From JAOBAU01 sp034667465 (GTDB lineage Bacteria; Acidobacteriota; Thermoanaerobaculia; Gp7-AA8): a stretch of 64,000 bases of DNA. Shown here piece by piece: positions 28,139 through 36,653 of the stretch. The translations under genes and the position numbers were made by a program. The DNA is taken from assembly GCA_034667465.1 (NCBI GenBank), contig JAXDJV010000007.1, positions 62,001 to 126,000 on the forward strand. The letters run 5' to 3'. A model generated the notes under the pieces. The model saw nothing but the letters and a program-made list of their open reading frames with translations. It ran no database searches and was not told the origin of the DNA. Within the stretch, counting starts at the first letter, position 1; every line of letters starts with the position of its first letter.

Positions 28139-28428
28139 CTACGTCCCGCGAGGTACGGTTGGAGTAATGCAGCGTGCGAGTTCTTCAATGTCGTTGATGA
28201 TGCCGAGTCGCCGCTGCCGAACACGGAAGATGAAGGCTGGGCCATCGAAGTAAACGCCGTCTTGGTTACCGCCAGGTTCATCCTCATCATCGATCTCGAC
28301 GTCGACGCCCAGCACGCGTCCAATGAGGTCGCGATATCTGGTTCGGTCGGGTCGGTGAATGATGCGAGAGACCGGCCGAACGCGGATTCTTTCGCGACGA
28401 TCCAGATGAAGTCAGGTTGGAAGGACAT
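28139..28428 (-). pseudogene. Small island gene, apparently frameshifted
   Basis: The first part reads well from the ATG at 28428 (MSFQPDFIWIVAKESAFGR, then SFTDPTEPDIATSL). It then loses sense, while another frame becomes clearly protein-like (RVLGVDVEIDDEDEPGGN, DGVYFDGPAFIFRVRQRR, IINDIEELARCITP) and stops at 28139. The switch lies near 28305-28330. The total length, 290 nt, is not a multiple of three. Either the gene is broken by an indel, or the sequence has an error; an intact product would have about 96 residues. No family is recognised. A GTG inside the second frame could make a shorter separate protein. Confidence 0.45.
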
Positions 28429-28552
28429 AGGTCGTGGCAGTTAGCCACGCGGGACGAATCGCGACCTCCTGTGTTCAAGATCAGGTTCATATCGTTCTCG
28501 TGACGATACGAACGGTTCTTCTCGGAGCAGCGAATGGATCGAAGAAGTTCGA

Positions 28553-28852
28553 TCAGAGCACCCTAATCGTCGCTGTGCAGAAATCGCAGATGAACGCTTT
28601 CGAGGTCTGCGTGCAGTTCGAACAATGCAAACGCGAACCGAACTCGGTCGTTCCGCATCGCTTGCAGGATGCGAGCACATTCATCGAGTTGACGTTTGCG
28701 CAATGCGGGCACCGGAGAACTCCATCGCGCACGGCGCGGAACCGGTCCAGCGTTTTTCGAGTGTTCAGGATCCATCGCACCAGATAGACCGGCGCGGCGA
28801 AGACATACAGAGCAGCAAGAAAGAGCCACCGGACAAAGAAGAACTTGATCAT
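28553..28852 (-). CDS. Membrane-anchored double zinc-ribbon protein
   Basis: This 99-residue protein has one N-terminal transmembrane segment (FFFVRWLFLAALYVFAAPVY) and then four CxxC knuckles: CPHC, CKRC, CSNC and CDFC, enough for two zinc ribbons. The ATG at 28852 overlaps the ATPase stop by 4 nt, so it is coupled to the coupling-protein-like gene. It could help anchor or regulate that ATPase at the membrane. I know no named family with exactly this layout. Confidence 0.7.
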   Translation of the reverse strand: MIKFFFVRWLFLAALYVFAAPVYLVRWILNTRKTLDRFRAVRDGVLRCPHCANVNSMNVLASCKRCGTTEFGSRLHCSNCTQTSKAFICDFCTATIRVL

Positions 28853-30471
28853 TCGCCCCCACTTCCAAGTTGTTTGAGAAGGTCCGCGAGCGTGCCGTGC
28901 CGGGGTGTCTTCGGGGTGTCGGCCCTGGGGGGCTGCGCCTGATCGACGATCTGTGCTTCCCACGCTGTGATGAGATCCGCAGCGACCTTCGACGGGATCA
29001 TCGATCGTGATGCGATCTCGCGGCGGAAGACCTCGCAAAGCTGCTCCGGCGTACCTCCGTGAACGAGTGCCGCCGGCTCGGGCACATCGAGCGCGCGGAG
29101 TGGCAGCGCAACACTGCCCTTCGAAAGCAGGTAGAAATGTTGACGTTCCAGACCGTGAAAACGACGGAGGAAGTCACGGTGTCGCTCTCCTTCCGAGAGG
29201 GCGAGGTCGTCCGCTGAAGGAACAGCATGCGGATAGATCCACTCCGCCTCTTCTCGCGACTGGAAAATCGCCCACCACCGGGTGTTGAGCATCAACGTCC
29301 GCACCATCGGCGAGGCAAGCGCGTTTGCGAAATCCTGCGCGCAGAAGATGAGCCCCATGCCGACCGATCGGAGCGTCCGCGCCCCTTCGGTGAGGGGTTG
29401 CGCCAGCTCGCTCGATCCGGAGAGGAGCATCACGGACTCGTCGATGAAGGTGAGTCCTGGCCGGCGCGGATTGCGCCGCGGCGCAGCGAGGAGGACGTCG
29501 ATCAGGCGGTAACTCGCACGCTCCTTCCCTTTCGCGAGCGGCAGCGTCATCGTGCAGCCGTAGTTGCCGAGCGTCACCTGCGCAACATCCTTCGGCAGCA
29601 GCCGGTCGAGATCCGCGGGTGGGATGCCGATCGACAGGCGTACTTCAGGAAAGGCCATGTCGCTCTGAATGCGGCGCAGCAGCGCCTCCCGCGTCTGACG
29701 TGGAAGCGTGTGCGCAACGTCATGAAAGTACGCCCGCACATCGGGATCGCGGACGTCCTGCAGAATGCGCTCGCGGTACGAGGCGTCCTCAAAGAACTTC
29801 ACGGCGAAGCGATAGTTCGGGGGAAACCGGCGATCGACGAGCAGCCGGCAGAGCATGAAGGAGGCCTGCCTCAGACTCTCCGTGTAGGTTTGCGCGCTCG
29901 CTTGGATCGCGACGTCATTCCGAATGAACGCGAGGTACGCATCCGAGACGTCGGCGGAGGAATTGTCGAAGGGCGCGATCGGGCTGACGGCATCCGGCGA
30001 CCAGTCAATGACGCGAACCGCACGCGCGATCCGTTCCTTCGTCGGATCATCGGCAAGAAGCCAGAGCGCAGCGATGAACTGGCTTGCGATGTCGAACGTT
30101 TCCTGTTTCGGATCAACTAACTCAAGCTCGACATCGAGCGGAGCATCGGTTTGGCCGTTCTCATCTGGCAACTGGAAAAGCCGACGCAGAAGCGTGACGA
30201 TGAGACTGAGGACAAACCTCGTCTTGCCACTTCCGGTGGCGCCGATTACGAGCGCACTCGCGAGCGCGATCGATTGATCGACGCGCACCGCAGTGTCATC
30301 CGGCAGGCTGCCGAACGGAATCGCGGGTTTCCCGACAAGTTGCCTCGCGGCGTCAGCGAAGACGTCGGCTTGCGACCGAGCGGCGTTCGCGTTTCGCGAT
30401 CGCTCGTACTGTAGCGCGCGTTGGTACGACGTTTTCCGCTCGCGCAAGAACAGGAAGTCGAGGAGATTCAC
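28849..30471 (-). CDS. VirD4/TraG/HerA-like DNA-translocating ATPase
   Basis: This 540-residue P-loop ATPase has Walker A GATGSGKT (77-84), Walker B LTFIDE and an arginine-containing late motif near GARTLRSVGMGLIFCAQDF, as in conjugative coupling proteins and HerA/FtsK relatives. No transmembrane segment precedes the ATPase; the membrane part may be the preceding small gene (30468-30902), with which it overlaps by 4 nt (GTGA, giving a GTG start). It probably moves element DNA or connects it to a secretion channel. A relaxase is not visible nearby, so a role in conjugation is inferred. Confidence 0.75.
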   Translation of the reverse strand: MNLLDFLFLRERKTSYQRALQYERSRNANAARSQADVFADAARQLVGKPAIPFGSLPDDTAVRVDQSIALASALVIGATGSGKTRFVLSLIVTLLRRLFQLPDENGQTDAPLDVELELVDPKQETFDIASQFIAALWLLADDPTKERIARAVRVIDWSPDAVSPIAPFDNSSADVSDAYLAFIRNDVAIQASAQTYTESLRQASFMLCRLLVDRRFPPNYRFAVKFFEDASYRERILQDVRDPDVRAYFHDVAHTLPRQTREALLRRIQSDMAFPEVRLSIGIPPADLDRLLPKDVAQVTLGNYGCTMTLPLAKGKERASYRLIDVLLAAPRRNPRRPGLTFIDESVMLLSGSSELAQPLTEGARTLRSVGMGLIFCAQDFANALASPMVRTLMLNTRWWAIFQSREEAEWIYPHAVPSADDLALSEGERHRDFLRRFHGLERQHFYLLSKGSVALPLRALDVPEPAALVHGGTPEQLCEVFRREIASRSMIPSKVAADLITAWEAQIVDQAQPPRADTPKTPRHGTLADLLKQLGSGGE

Positions 30472-30902
30472 GTCCCATCCTCATCGGTATCGGTCGGCGC
30501 CAGCGGCGGAATGCCCGGCCGTTTGTCGCGATCTCGTACGATGGTCTTCCCGGCTGATCGGGCGTTGATGTATTCGCTCCACGCATCCTTCTTCGGCCGG
30601 CGGAACCGCCGCCGTATTTCCAGCACCGCATAGGAGAGAAGCGAAAGGAGCACGAAGCCGATTACGCAGCCGAACGAATTCGCTGACACTCCCGGAGACG
30701 TGCCCGTACCGTCGACTGACGGTGACCCGACGACTGACTGGGACCCGATAAGCCCAAAGAACAGCGCGGGCGTGATCGCGAGCAGAAACAGGACACCTGC
30801 ATAGCGGCGCAGCATCGAGCCAATCGACGTCCCCGCGATGGGAAGGGACACCACCAGGAGTGCGCATGCCGCGGCGAACAGATATAGAACGATCATCTGC
30901 AT
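30468..30902 (-). CDS. Small island membrane protein
   Basis: This 144-residue protein has about three hydrophobic segments: an N-terminal one (VLYLFAAACALLVVSLPIAG), a second (AGVLFLLAITPALFFGLIG), and a third (FGCVIGFVLLSLLSYAVLEI). A basic, then acidic cytoplasmic tail follows. The stop overlaps the ATPase start by 4 nt. The arrangement suggests that it supplies the membrane anchor lacking in the ATPase. No family is recognised. Its start is 41 nt downstream of hairpin copy D. Confidence 0.62.
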   Translation of the reverse strand: MQMIVLYLFAAACALLVVSLPIAGTSIGSMLRRYAGVLFLLAITPALFFGLIGSQSVVGSPSVDGTGTSPGVSANSFGCVIGFVLLSLLSYAVLEIRRRFRRPKKDAWSEYINARSAGKTIVRDRDKRPGIPPLAPTDTDEDGT

Positions 30903-30942
30903 CTCATATCTACCTAGCTCTCGGAGTCATGCGAGAGAAACT

Positions 30943-31032
30943 TTGCCGAGGTTCGAACCAGCGGTGGCGCCCGCGAGAACGCTCGCGGAATTGACCACGA
31001 CCATGACGCCGTCGCCGGCCGAACCTCGGCAA
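30943..31032. repeat. Intergenic long hairpin element, copy D (diverged)
   Basis: TTGCCGAGGTTCG (30943-30955) pairs perfectly with CGAACCTCGGCAA (31020-31032); inside is a second perfect hairpin CCGCGAG-AACG-CTCGCGG (30971-30988). Sequence similarity to copies A-C is weak; size, architecture and position (1 nt after an upstream stop) are the reasons for grouping it. Confidence 0.55.
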
Positions 31033-31033
31033 C

Positions 31034-31249
31034 TCACTTCGAACCTCCTTTCGGATCGCTACCGTTGGCTGTGGTCGCGCCCCCGGCGTCGTTCGCGCTT
31101 CGCTTCGCCCGCGGCTTCGTGGTGCCAGGCACAAGGCGGCCTAGGACCGAATCGACGATGCGGAGGCTTTCCTCGTCGATGTGGGTGAGCACCGTGATGC
31201 AGCGGAGCCGAAGTGCGGCGGATTGAAGTTCTGGGAGATCGTCTTTCAT
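31034..31249 (-). CDS. Small island protein of unknown function
   Basis: This 71-residue protein starts MKDDLPELQSAALRLRC at the ATG at 31249, with a strong GGAGGA Shine-Dalgarno sequence just upstream that lies in a perfect hairpin (31251-31282). The first half looks helical; the tail is low-complexity and basic (TTKPRAKRSANDAGGATTA). Size and charge fit a small DNA-associated or regulatory protein, but no HTH is evident. Upstream in-frame residues to 31399 read as non-coding. Confidence 0.6.
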   Translation of the reverse strand: MKDDLPELQSAALRLRCITVLTHIDEESLRIVDSVLGRLVPGTTKPRAKRSANDAGGATTANGSDPKGGSK

Positions 31250-31250
31250 C

Positions 31251-31282
31251 GTGTCCTCCGTGTTCTGATCAACGGAGGACAC
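31251..31282 (-). promoter_or_regulatory. Perfect inverted repeat sequestering a ribosome-binding site
   Basis: GTGTCCTCCGT (31251-31261) and ACGGAGGACAC (31272-31282) form an 11-bp perfect repeat with a 10-nt loop. In the minus-strand transcript the 3' arm contains the GGAGGA Shine-Dalgarno of the 71-residue gene, ending a few bases before its ATG, so folding would hide it. Confidence 0.6.
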
Positions 31283-31481
31283 AGTAGGTTCGCGATGGGA
31301 GCGCGAGCCGAAGCGGATCGAAACGTACTTGGCGCGGTGCCGTAAGCGGCTGCGCAAGACAATTAGCCTGCCGGGTAGGGAAAAGGCCGCCAGTGTCACT
31401 CCTATAGACAGAGGGGCATGGTGTCTCCGCGTCGGTCAGCATGCCCTGCCGTCGTCTCAAGTTGCCACCGGAGGTCGTCGA

Positions 31482-32999
31482 ATGTACCGAAGAGCGTGTT
31501 GCCTCACCGTTCTCTTGCTGTTCCTAGCAATCAGTCCGGCATCTGCCCAGAAACTCGCTCGTATCGATGGCGTCGGTCGGGGAACAATCGCCGTCGAGAA
31601 GGGCAATTTCGACGCATTCACGAAGCGATATTTCGCCGGAGACACAGCAGGCCTGCGGGCGGATCTCACTACGATGTTTCAGGACCCGGTGTATCTAGAT
31701 TCGAAAGGGAATCTCCTACCAGGAGTCGTTCACCGCTTTGACTTCGAGCACAACTACTACTCATTCATTTTCGTGGCGAACGATCCTACCGCGGCGGACC
31801 CACAGCTTGTCCGAGTTCTCACGTATCCAGCCGGATTCGCAAAACGATTCCGAACGGGCGGTGCGACCGACGTTGAGCTCGGAGCTGCAACGGTTCCCGG
31901 CGTAGCGGAGATCTACGACGTCTTCTTGTCTATGGATAAAGACGCTTCGATTGGCCTTCAGTACAGCTACACGGAGGTTGAGAATCCCCTCCAGTCTCAA
32001 TTTATAGCGGCTTCAAAGGTCATGAATTTCGGCGATATTGCGAAAGCCATAACCTCGCAGCAGGTCATCGAGAAGACACGTGAGCGTAATCCGGATGCGG
32101 CGAAGGGCGTAGACCTTGCCGCGCGAGCAAAGACGACAGAAGTTGTGTACTTCACGATTTCCCATGTAACGATCCCAGCGAAACGCGCGACTGTCACTGC
32201 AAAAGCCGCTGCGGATTTCGGCGATATCGCACAAAAAAAGATTCTCAAAGCATCTGCCGACGCGTTTGCCGAAGTCGAACTGCGGGATCAGATCTTGTCG
32301 CCATGCGCAGTCGCCATCGCGCACGCAGCGGACAAGGAGGTGCAGCAGTACGTCCAAAGCTCGGACGATCCGCTCGACGACCGCGATCAATTAAAAGCAG
32401 CGGTACGCCGCGCGATCAGCGACACGCAAAAGCTGAGCACTTGTCGTGATGAGTTGGTTCAGCCCCCACACGAGGCGGCGACGCTCCGCTCGACCGCCGT
32501 GCAGCAAACCATAGACCGATTCATCGCGATCGCAGACGGCGCTGACCCAAAGAAGCTGCAAAACGAAACAGCCTACACGAATGCACCGCCTAACCGTTTC
32601 AGTCTCGGCCTCATCGCCGGCGGCTTGTTCAACACGACGGGTGACGCTCGTGTGAAGCTCGCGGACGACGGGAAAGTGAAGGCTGATCCTCTGAGCGGTG
32701 CCCTGAGCGCCGCGGCACTGTACATTCACCCGATGCCGTTTCTTAGCGGAACGGCAACACCCTCCCAAGCTGAGCGCTTTGCGTTCTTCGTTGGATACGT
32801 GGCAACGCCAGAACCAGGTCTGGCACTCGGCATCGGCTACAAGCTCTTCCGCGGCCTCACAATCAATGTGGGCTATGCGGGCATGCTCGTCGATACCCCG
32901 GCGAGTGGCGTCGAGATCGGTGCGGTAACGGACAAGAAACGACCGTTCGAACGCGGAGTCGCTCGCGCTGTCTTTGCCGGATTTGGCTACAGCTTCTGA
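31482..32999 (+). CDS. Secreted, probably outer-membrane-associated island protein
   Basis: This 505-residue protein has a signal peptide (RRACCLTVLLLFLAISPASA, cleavage near AxA-Q). I chose the ATG at 31482 because GGAGG lies 8 nt upstream; an in-frame ATG at 31329 lacks this. The C-terminal 120 residues alternate hydrophobic and polar residues (FGLIAGG-type strands, then LGIGYKLFRGLTINVGYAG) and end in an aromatic residue (GFGYSF), as outer-membrane beta-barrels do. The middle part is helical. No family is recognised. It sits 21 nt before a secreted metalloprotease gene on the same strand, so the two probably form one transcript. Confidence 0.65.
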   Translation: MYRRACCLTVLLLFLAISPASAQKLARIDGVGRGTIAVEKGNFDAFTKRYFAGDTAGLRADLTTMFQDPVYLDSKGNLLPGVVHRFDFEHNYYSFIFVANDPTAADPQLVRVLTYPAGFAKRFRTGGATDVELGAATVPGVAEIYDVFLSMDKDASIGLQYSYTEVENPLQSQFIAASKVMNFGDIAKAITSQQVIEKTRERNPDAAKGVDLAARAKTTEVVYFTISHVTIPAKRATVTAKAAADFGDIAQKKILKASADAFAEVELRDQILSPCAVAIAHAADKEVQQYVQSSDDPLDDRDQLKAAVRRAISDTQKLSTCRDELVQPPHEAATLRSTAVQQTIDRFIAIADGADPKKLQNETAYTNAPPNRFSLGLIAGGLFNTTGDARVKLADDGKVKADPLSGALSAAALYIHPMPFLSGTATPSQAERFAFFVGYVATPEPGLALGIGYKLFRGLTINVGYAGMLVDTPASGVEIGAVTDKKRPFERGVARAVFAGFGYSF

Positions 33000-33020
33000 T
33001 CACTTGCATGGAGGACACAC

Positions 33021-35057
33021 ATGCGCGTCGCCGCTTTTGCATTTCTTGTCGTTATGCTGGTCACGACCGCCACGGAGGCGGCGACCGTCCGCGCGCGCGA
33101 AGGTCGGCGCATCTCGACGGATCACTTGTGGACCGAACTGTCGTCGAGTGACGTGTCACTCACATTCGCTGAAGTGAGTTCGTTGTCGAACATCGCAGTG
33201 GCCCAGACGGCGGTAGTGGCCCAGACGCGCTCGCAGCATGTGTACGCACTCGATGTCGAACGGATGGACGCAATGCTTCGGGACGCGCCCCAGCGCCCGT
33301 TGCTCACGGCGCCAGTGGAGAACGGCCGCCAAATCAATGTTCCGTTAGCGGACGGACGATTTCAGCGGTTTGCTGTCTACTCCACGTCGGTTCTTCCGTC
33401 GTCACTCGCAGAGGCAATCCCGGATGTGAAAACGTTCGCAGCTGTTGCAGTCGATGACCCAACCACAACGGCCAGCATCGAACGCACAGCCGAGGGATGG
33501 TCGGCGATGATCATTTCACCAACCACCGGGACGAGTTTCGTTACTCCGCTCTTGGAAGGTGAGAAGGATCTGTACATCGCTGCCCGAAAAGCGCCAAGCG
33601 CCGCGCCGAAGCCGTTTCGATGCTTCGTCGAGGGTTCATCGGACCGCGGCGAGACGACAGGTGCCGAACGCAAGCTGCCGAAATCATTTGGAGGCACATC
33701 GCGAACGTATCGGCTCGCGATCGCAGCAACTGGTGAGTACACAACCTTCTTTCGACGTCCCGAGGATAATGACGATCAAGCGAAGCGTCGTACGTTAACG
33801 GAGATCGTCCGTCTCGTCGCGCGGCTCAACCAGGTATACAGCCGCGAGCTTGCAATTCAGTTTGTCCTCATACCCAAGGAACTCGACATCATCTACACCG
33901 ACGCGGCGCACGATCCGTATACGAACGATAATCCGAGCAAGCTGCTGGACGAAAACGAAGCGAACCTAGACAAGGTTCTTGGTGCGGACGCGTACGATAT
34001 CGGACATGTGGTCGGTACTGGTGGCGGCGGTCTTGCGAGCCTCCGATCGACCTGCACGCCGGGTAGTAAGGCGCGCGGTGAAACAGGCTCTGACAGTCCG
34101 ACATCGGATAGCTTCTATATCGACTACGTTGCTCACGAGGTTGGTCATCAGTTCGGCGGCAACCACACTTTTAACGCGACGACGGCGAACTGCTCCGGAA
34201 ACAGGCGGGCCGCGGCCGCCTACGAGCCCGGAAGCGGGACAACGATCATGGGCTACGCGGGTATTTGTGGCTCAGAAGACGTAACGACGAATTCAAGTGA
34301 CTATTTTCACGCCGTTAGTTTCGACGAGATCATCGCGCACATCACTGGAGACGGTGCTTGCGCCACGACCGCACCGAATGGCGATCGCCCTCCGGCCGTG
34401 GCACTGGAAGCGGCGCGTGTGCTAGTGCCCATCCGCACTCCGTTTGTGCTGCGTGCGACTGGCTCCGACCCCGACAACGACAGGCTGACATACTCATTCG
34501 AACAGTACGATTTGGGTGACGCCGCGCCGCCTGACGATGACAGCGATGGCAAGCTTCGACCGATGTTTCGGTCGACTCTCTCGGTCACGCCAAGCCGGAT
34601 GTTCCCAAACGTCACCAACATAGCTGGCGCAGTGCCGCCGAGTGTCAGCTTCGAAGCACTCCCCATGAAGAGTCCCGCACTCTCGTTTCGCGTCCTCGCG
34701 CGGGACCAGCGCGGCGGCTTCGCATTCGCCGACGGGACCGTTGCCACCGTTCTGGCCGCGGGACCATTCCGCATCACGAGCCCAAGCGCTACGACGACAT
34801 GGAAGAGTGGGTCGACCGTCGCGGTGACTTGGGATGTCGCAGGGACTACGACCGCGCCGCTCTCCTGCGCTGACGTTCGTGTCTCCATATCGCTCGACGG
34901 AGGGTCGTTCGTCGTCTTGCTTCCATCGACTCCAAACGATGGCAGTGAGAACGTTACGGTGCCGTCCGTCGCGGCGGCGAAGCGAGCGACCCTTATGCTT
35001 GAAGCCCTGGGCCAGAGTTTTTTTGCCGTGTCACCGATATTCGCGGTCGTTCCGTAG
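33021..35057 (+). CDS. Secreted reprolysin-like zinc metalloprotease
   Basis: This 678-residue preproprotein has a signal peptide (MRVAAFAFLVVMLVTTATEA), a pro-region of about 200 residues with a cysteine near KPFRCFVEG that might act as a switch, and a metzincin catalytic domain with HEVGHQFGGNH (H372, E373, H376, H382) and a Met-turn (TIMGYAG). The C-terminal 230 residues look like beta-sandwich modules. A TGGAGGA Shine-Dalgarno precedes the ATG. Family members cut extracellular proteins. It is unusual cargo next to defence genes and may act with the preceding surface protein. Confidence 0.82.
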   Translation: MRVAAFAFLVVMLVTTATEAATVRAREGRRISTDHLWTELSSSDVSLTFAEVSSLSNIAVAQTAVVAQTRSQHVYALDVERMDAMLRDAPQRPLLTAPVENGRQINVPLADGRFQRFAVYSTSVLPSSLAEAIPDVKTFAAVAVDDPTTTASIERTAEGWSAMIISPTTGTSFVTPLLEGEKDLYIAARKAPSAAPKPFRCFVEGSSDRGETTGAERKLPKSFGGTSRTYRLAIAATGEYTTFFRRPEDNDDQAKRRTLTEIVRLVARLNQVYSRELAIQFVLIPKELDIIYTDAAHDPYTNDNPSKLLDENEANLDKVLGADAYDIGHVVGTGGGGLASLRSTCTPGSKARGETGSDSPTSDSFYIDYVAHEVGHQFGGNHTFNATTANCSGNRRAAAAYEPGSGTTIMGYAGICGSEDVTTNSSDYFHAVSFDEIIAHITGDGACATTAPNGDRPPAVALEAARVLVPIRTPFVLRATGSDPDNDRLTYSFEQYDLGDAAPPDDDSDGKLRPMFRSTLSVTPSRMFPNVTNIAGAVPPSVSFEALPMKSPALSFRVLARDQRGGFAFADGTVATVLAAGPFRITSPSATTTWKSGSTVAVTWDVAGTTTAPLSCADVRVSISLDGGSFVVLLPSTPNDGSENVTVPSVAAAKRATLMLEALGQSFFAVSPIFAVVP

Positions 35058-35170
35058 CGGACGCCCGCGATCTGGTTCGGGTGATGTTTGGATCAGTCTT
35101 GCCCGCTCGACGATGCGCGACCGCGCCTCACCGACGAATCTTCTTCCACCTTTCGATCACTTTCTTAATG

Positions 35171-35407
35171 TCACTTGGAGATTTCTCGAACAATCGCTTG
35201 AGCGACGCGAACAAACCAATTGTCTTTGGGAGAGCCGGCAATACGAGGGCCGGCAACTGCCGAGATGCTTACACCGCCGACTGGCGACCAACCGTCGCGA
35301 AATGCCTCGTTAACAGACGTTTCGATCTCGTCAAAAACGGAATTACCCGCGGGCTGCTCTTCGCCAACTGCCGTAAGGACCCGATATTCCAATCGCTTCG
35401 CGGCCAT
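35171..35407 (-). CDS. Small DUF1737-like protein
   Basis: This 78-residue protein begins MAAKRLEYRVLTAVG and contains VFDEIETSVNEAFRDGWSPVGG and a C-terminal VRVAQAIVRE. This is the pattern of DUF1737: a short strand, a helix rich in acidic residues, GW-P-GG, and a QA(M/I)V-x-E end. The function is unknown; such proteins are common in mobile elements and near phage-related genes. It is encoded 42 nt downstream of the integrase on the same strand. Confidence 0.65.
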   Translation of the reverse strand: MAAKRLEYRVLTAVGEEQPAGNSVFDEIETSVNEAFRDGWSPVGGVSISAVAGPRIAGSPKDNWFVRVAQAIVREISK

Positions 35408-35449
35408 ACGCTTGGTCTCCTTTCGCGCGACATCTTACGCGGCCGTGTT

Positions 35450-36640
35450 CTACCGCGTCGTCAGTAGTGGATCAGCGTCGAGCGCCGCGACGACCACCTG
35501 CATCGCTTCGTGAGACGGACGCGCGTAGCGTTCCGCCATCCGCGTCGTCGTATGCCCAAGAGCCTTCGCGATGATCTGCAGGCCGACCGATTTGCTCGCA
35601 AGGCGACAACCGAAAGTGTGTCGCAGATCATGAGGACGAAAGCGACGTGAAATGTCTGCAAGGGTCTTTGCGAGGACGAACACACGCCGGATTCGTGTGA
35701 ACGAATAGCGGCGACGGGAGGCATCACGAAATACGTAGTCACCGCGCCCGCTGCGGGCCTCAGCCGAGCGCAGCGCCTCACGACACGCGCGCGAAATCGG
35801 AATCTCTGCCTCGAGCGTCGTCTTCTGCATCAGTACCCGGATGAACCCGGCCACCAGATCAACCTGATCCCATCGTAGATTGCGCAGATCGTTCTTCCGA
35901 AGGCCCGTCTCCACCGCGACGACAAAGAATTCGCGAAGCTCCCGGAATCGCTGAAAGGCAACACCCGCCGCCTTGCTGTCACCGCGCAATCCTCCGCCGA
36001 ACCTGCGCGGAGCAGCGAAGCTGTCGCTGTCTTTCAGAGGGCCGAGCTGGCGCTTATCATCCAAGTGGCGTCGGAACGCGGCCTCATCATCGAACACGCC
36101 AAAGAATCTCGTGCGCTCATCGAGCGTGAGCTCCAGCCGAAGTGGCTTTTCCTTCTCTTTTGGGATCTTCTTCTTGATCGGATAATCAGCGAGAACGTCC
36201 CGCTCGACAGCTTGTCGAAGAAGCATCTTCAGCACGCGCACGGCATTATTGATGTAGGTACCCGATAGCTTGCGCTGCCGCATGTCAGCCATGAAGTCGA
36301 TGATCCGTATGCTCGCGATCTCGTCGAGATTCGAATCGCCGAAGTAGCGCAGCAGATGATTCTGAATGATCACCTGCTGCGTCTTGCGCGTGCTGGCCCG
36401 GTGGCTCGCCGCGATACGATCGTAAAACCGTTCGATGAACTGCCGGAGCGTAAGGGGTCCCTCGATTGCGCGACCGCTGTCGAGATCCGCGCGAAACTCC
36501 CGCCACAGTTTGAGAGCCTGGTCACGCGTGACGTTCCGGATCGTCCGCTGACGGCGCATCTTTCGGTTCCCGCGAACGTAGCCATCGAGGACGAGCATCT
36601 TCCGACGTGCGTCGTAATTGAAGCCGGGGAGGTCTTTCAT
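35450..36640 (-). CDS. int: Tyrosine-family site-specific integrase of the island
   Basis: This 396-residue integrase has a basic N-terminal arm, a SAM-like core-binding domain (about 60-150) and a catalytic domain with R248 (ETGLRKNDL), HDLRH (H337, R340), LGHTTT (H363) and nucleophile Y372 (AERYAR). A segment of about 40 residues (185-230, around RRFGGGLRGDSK) is longer than usual for the family and would lie on the surface. It is 13 nt after the excisionase-like gene and adjacent to the tRNA-Gly 3' end, the presumed attB. All catalytic residues are present, so it looks active. Confidence 0.93.
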   Translation of the reverse strand: MKDLPGFNYDARRKMLVLDGYVRGNRKMRRQRTIRNVTRDQALKLWREFRADLDSGRAIEGPLTLRQFIERFYDRIAASHRASTRKTQQVIIQNHLLRYFGDSNLDEIASIRIIDFMADMRQRKLSGTYINNAVRVLKMLLRQAVERDVLADYPIKKKIPKEKEKPLRLELTLDERTRFFGVFDDEAAFRRHLDDKRQLGPLKDSDSFAAPRRFGGGLRGDSKAAGVAFQRFRELREFFVVAVETGLRKNDLRNLRWDQVDLVAGFIRVLMQKTTLEAEIPISRACREALRSAEARSGRGDYVFRDASRRRYSFTRIRRVFVLAKTLADISRRFRPHDLRHTFGCRLASKSVGLQIIAKALGHTTTRMAERYARPSHEAMQVVVAALDADPLLTTR

Positions 36641-36653
36641 CGACGCACCTCCG

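Noticed and set aside
25265..31032. Integron gene cassettes with attC sites
   Set aside because: The gene-hairpin layout is similar, but the hairpins lack the RYYYAAC/GTTRRRY core sites and the integrase is of the tRNA-island type, not IntI.
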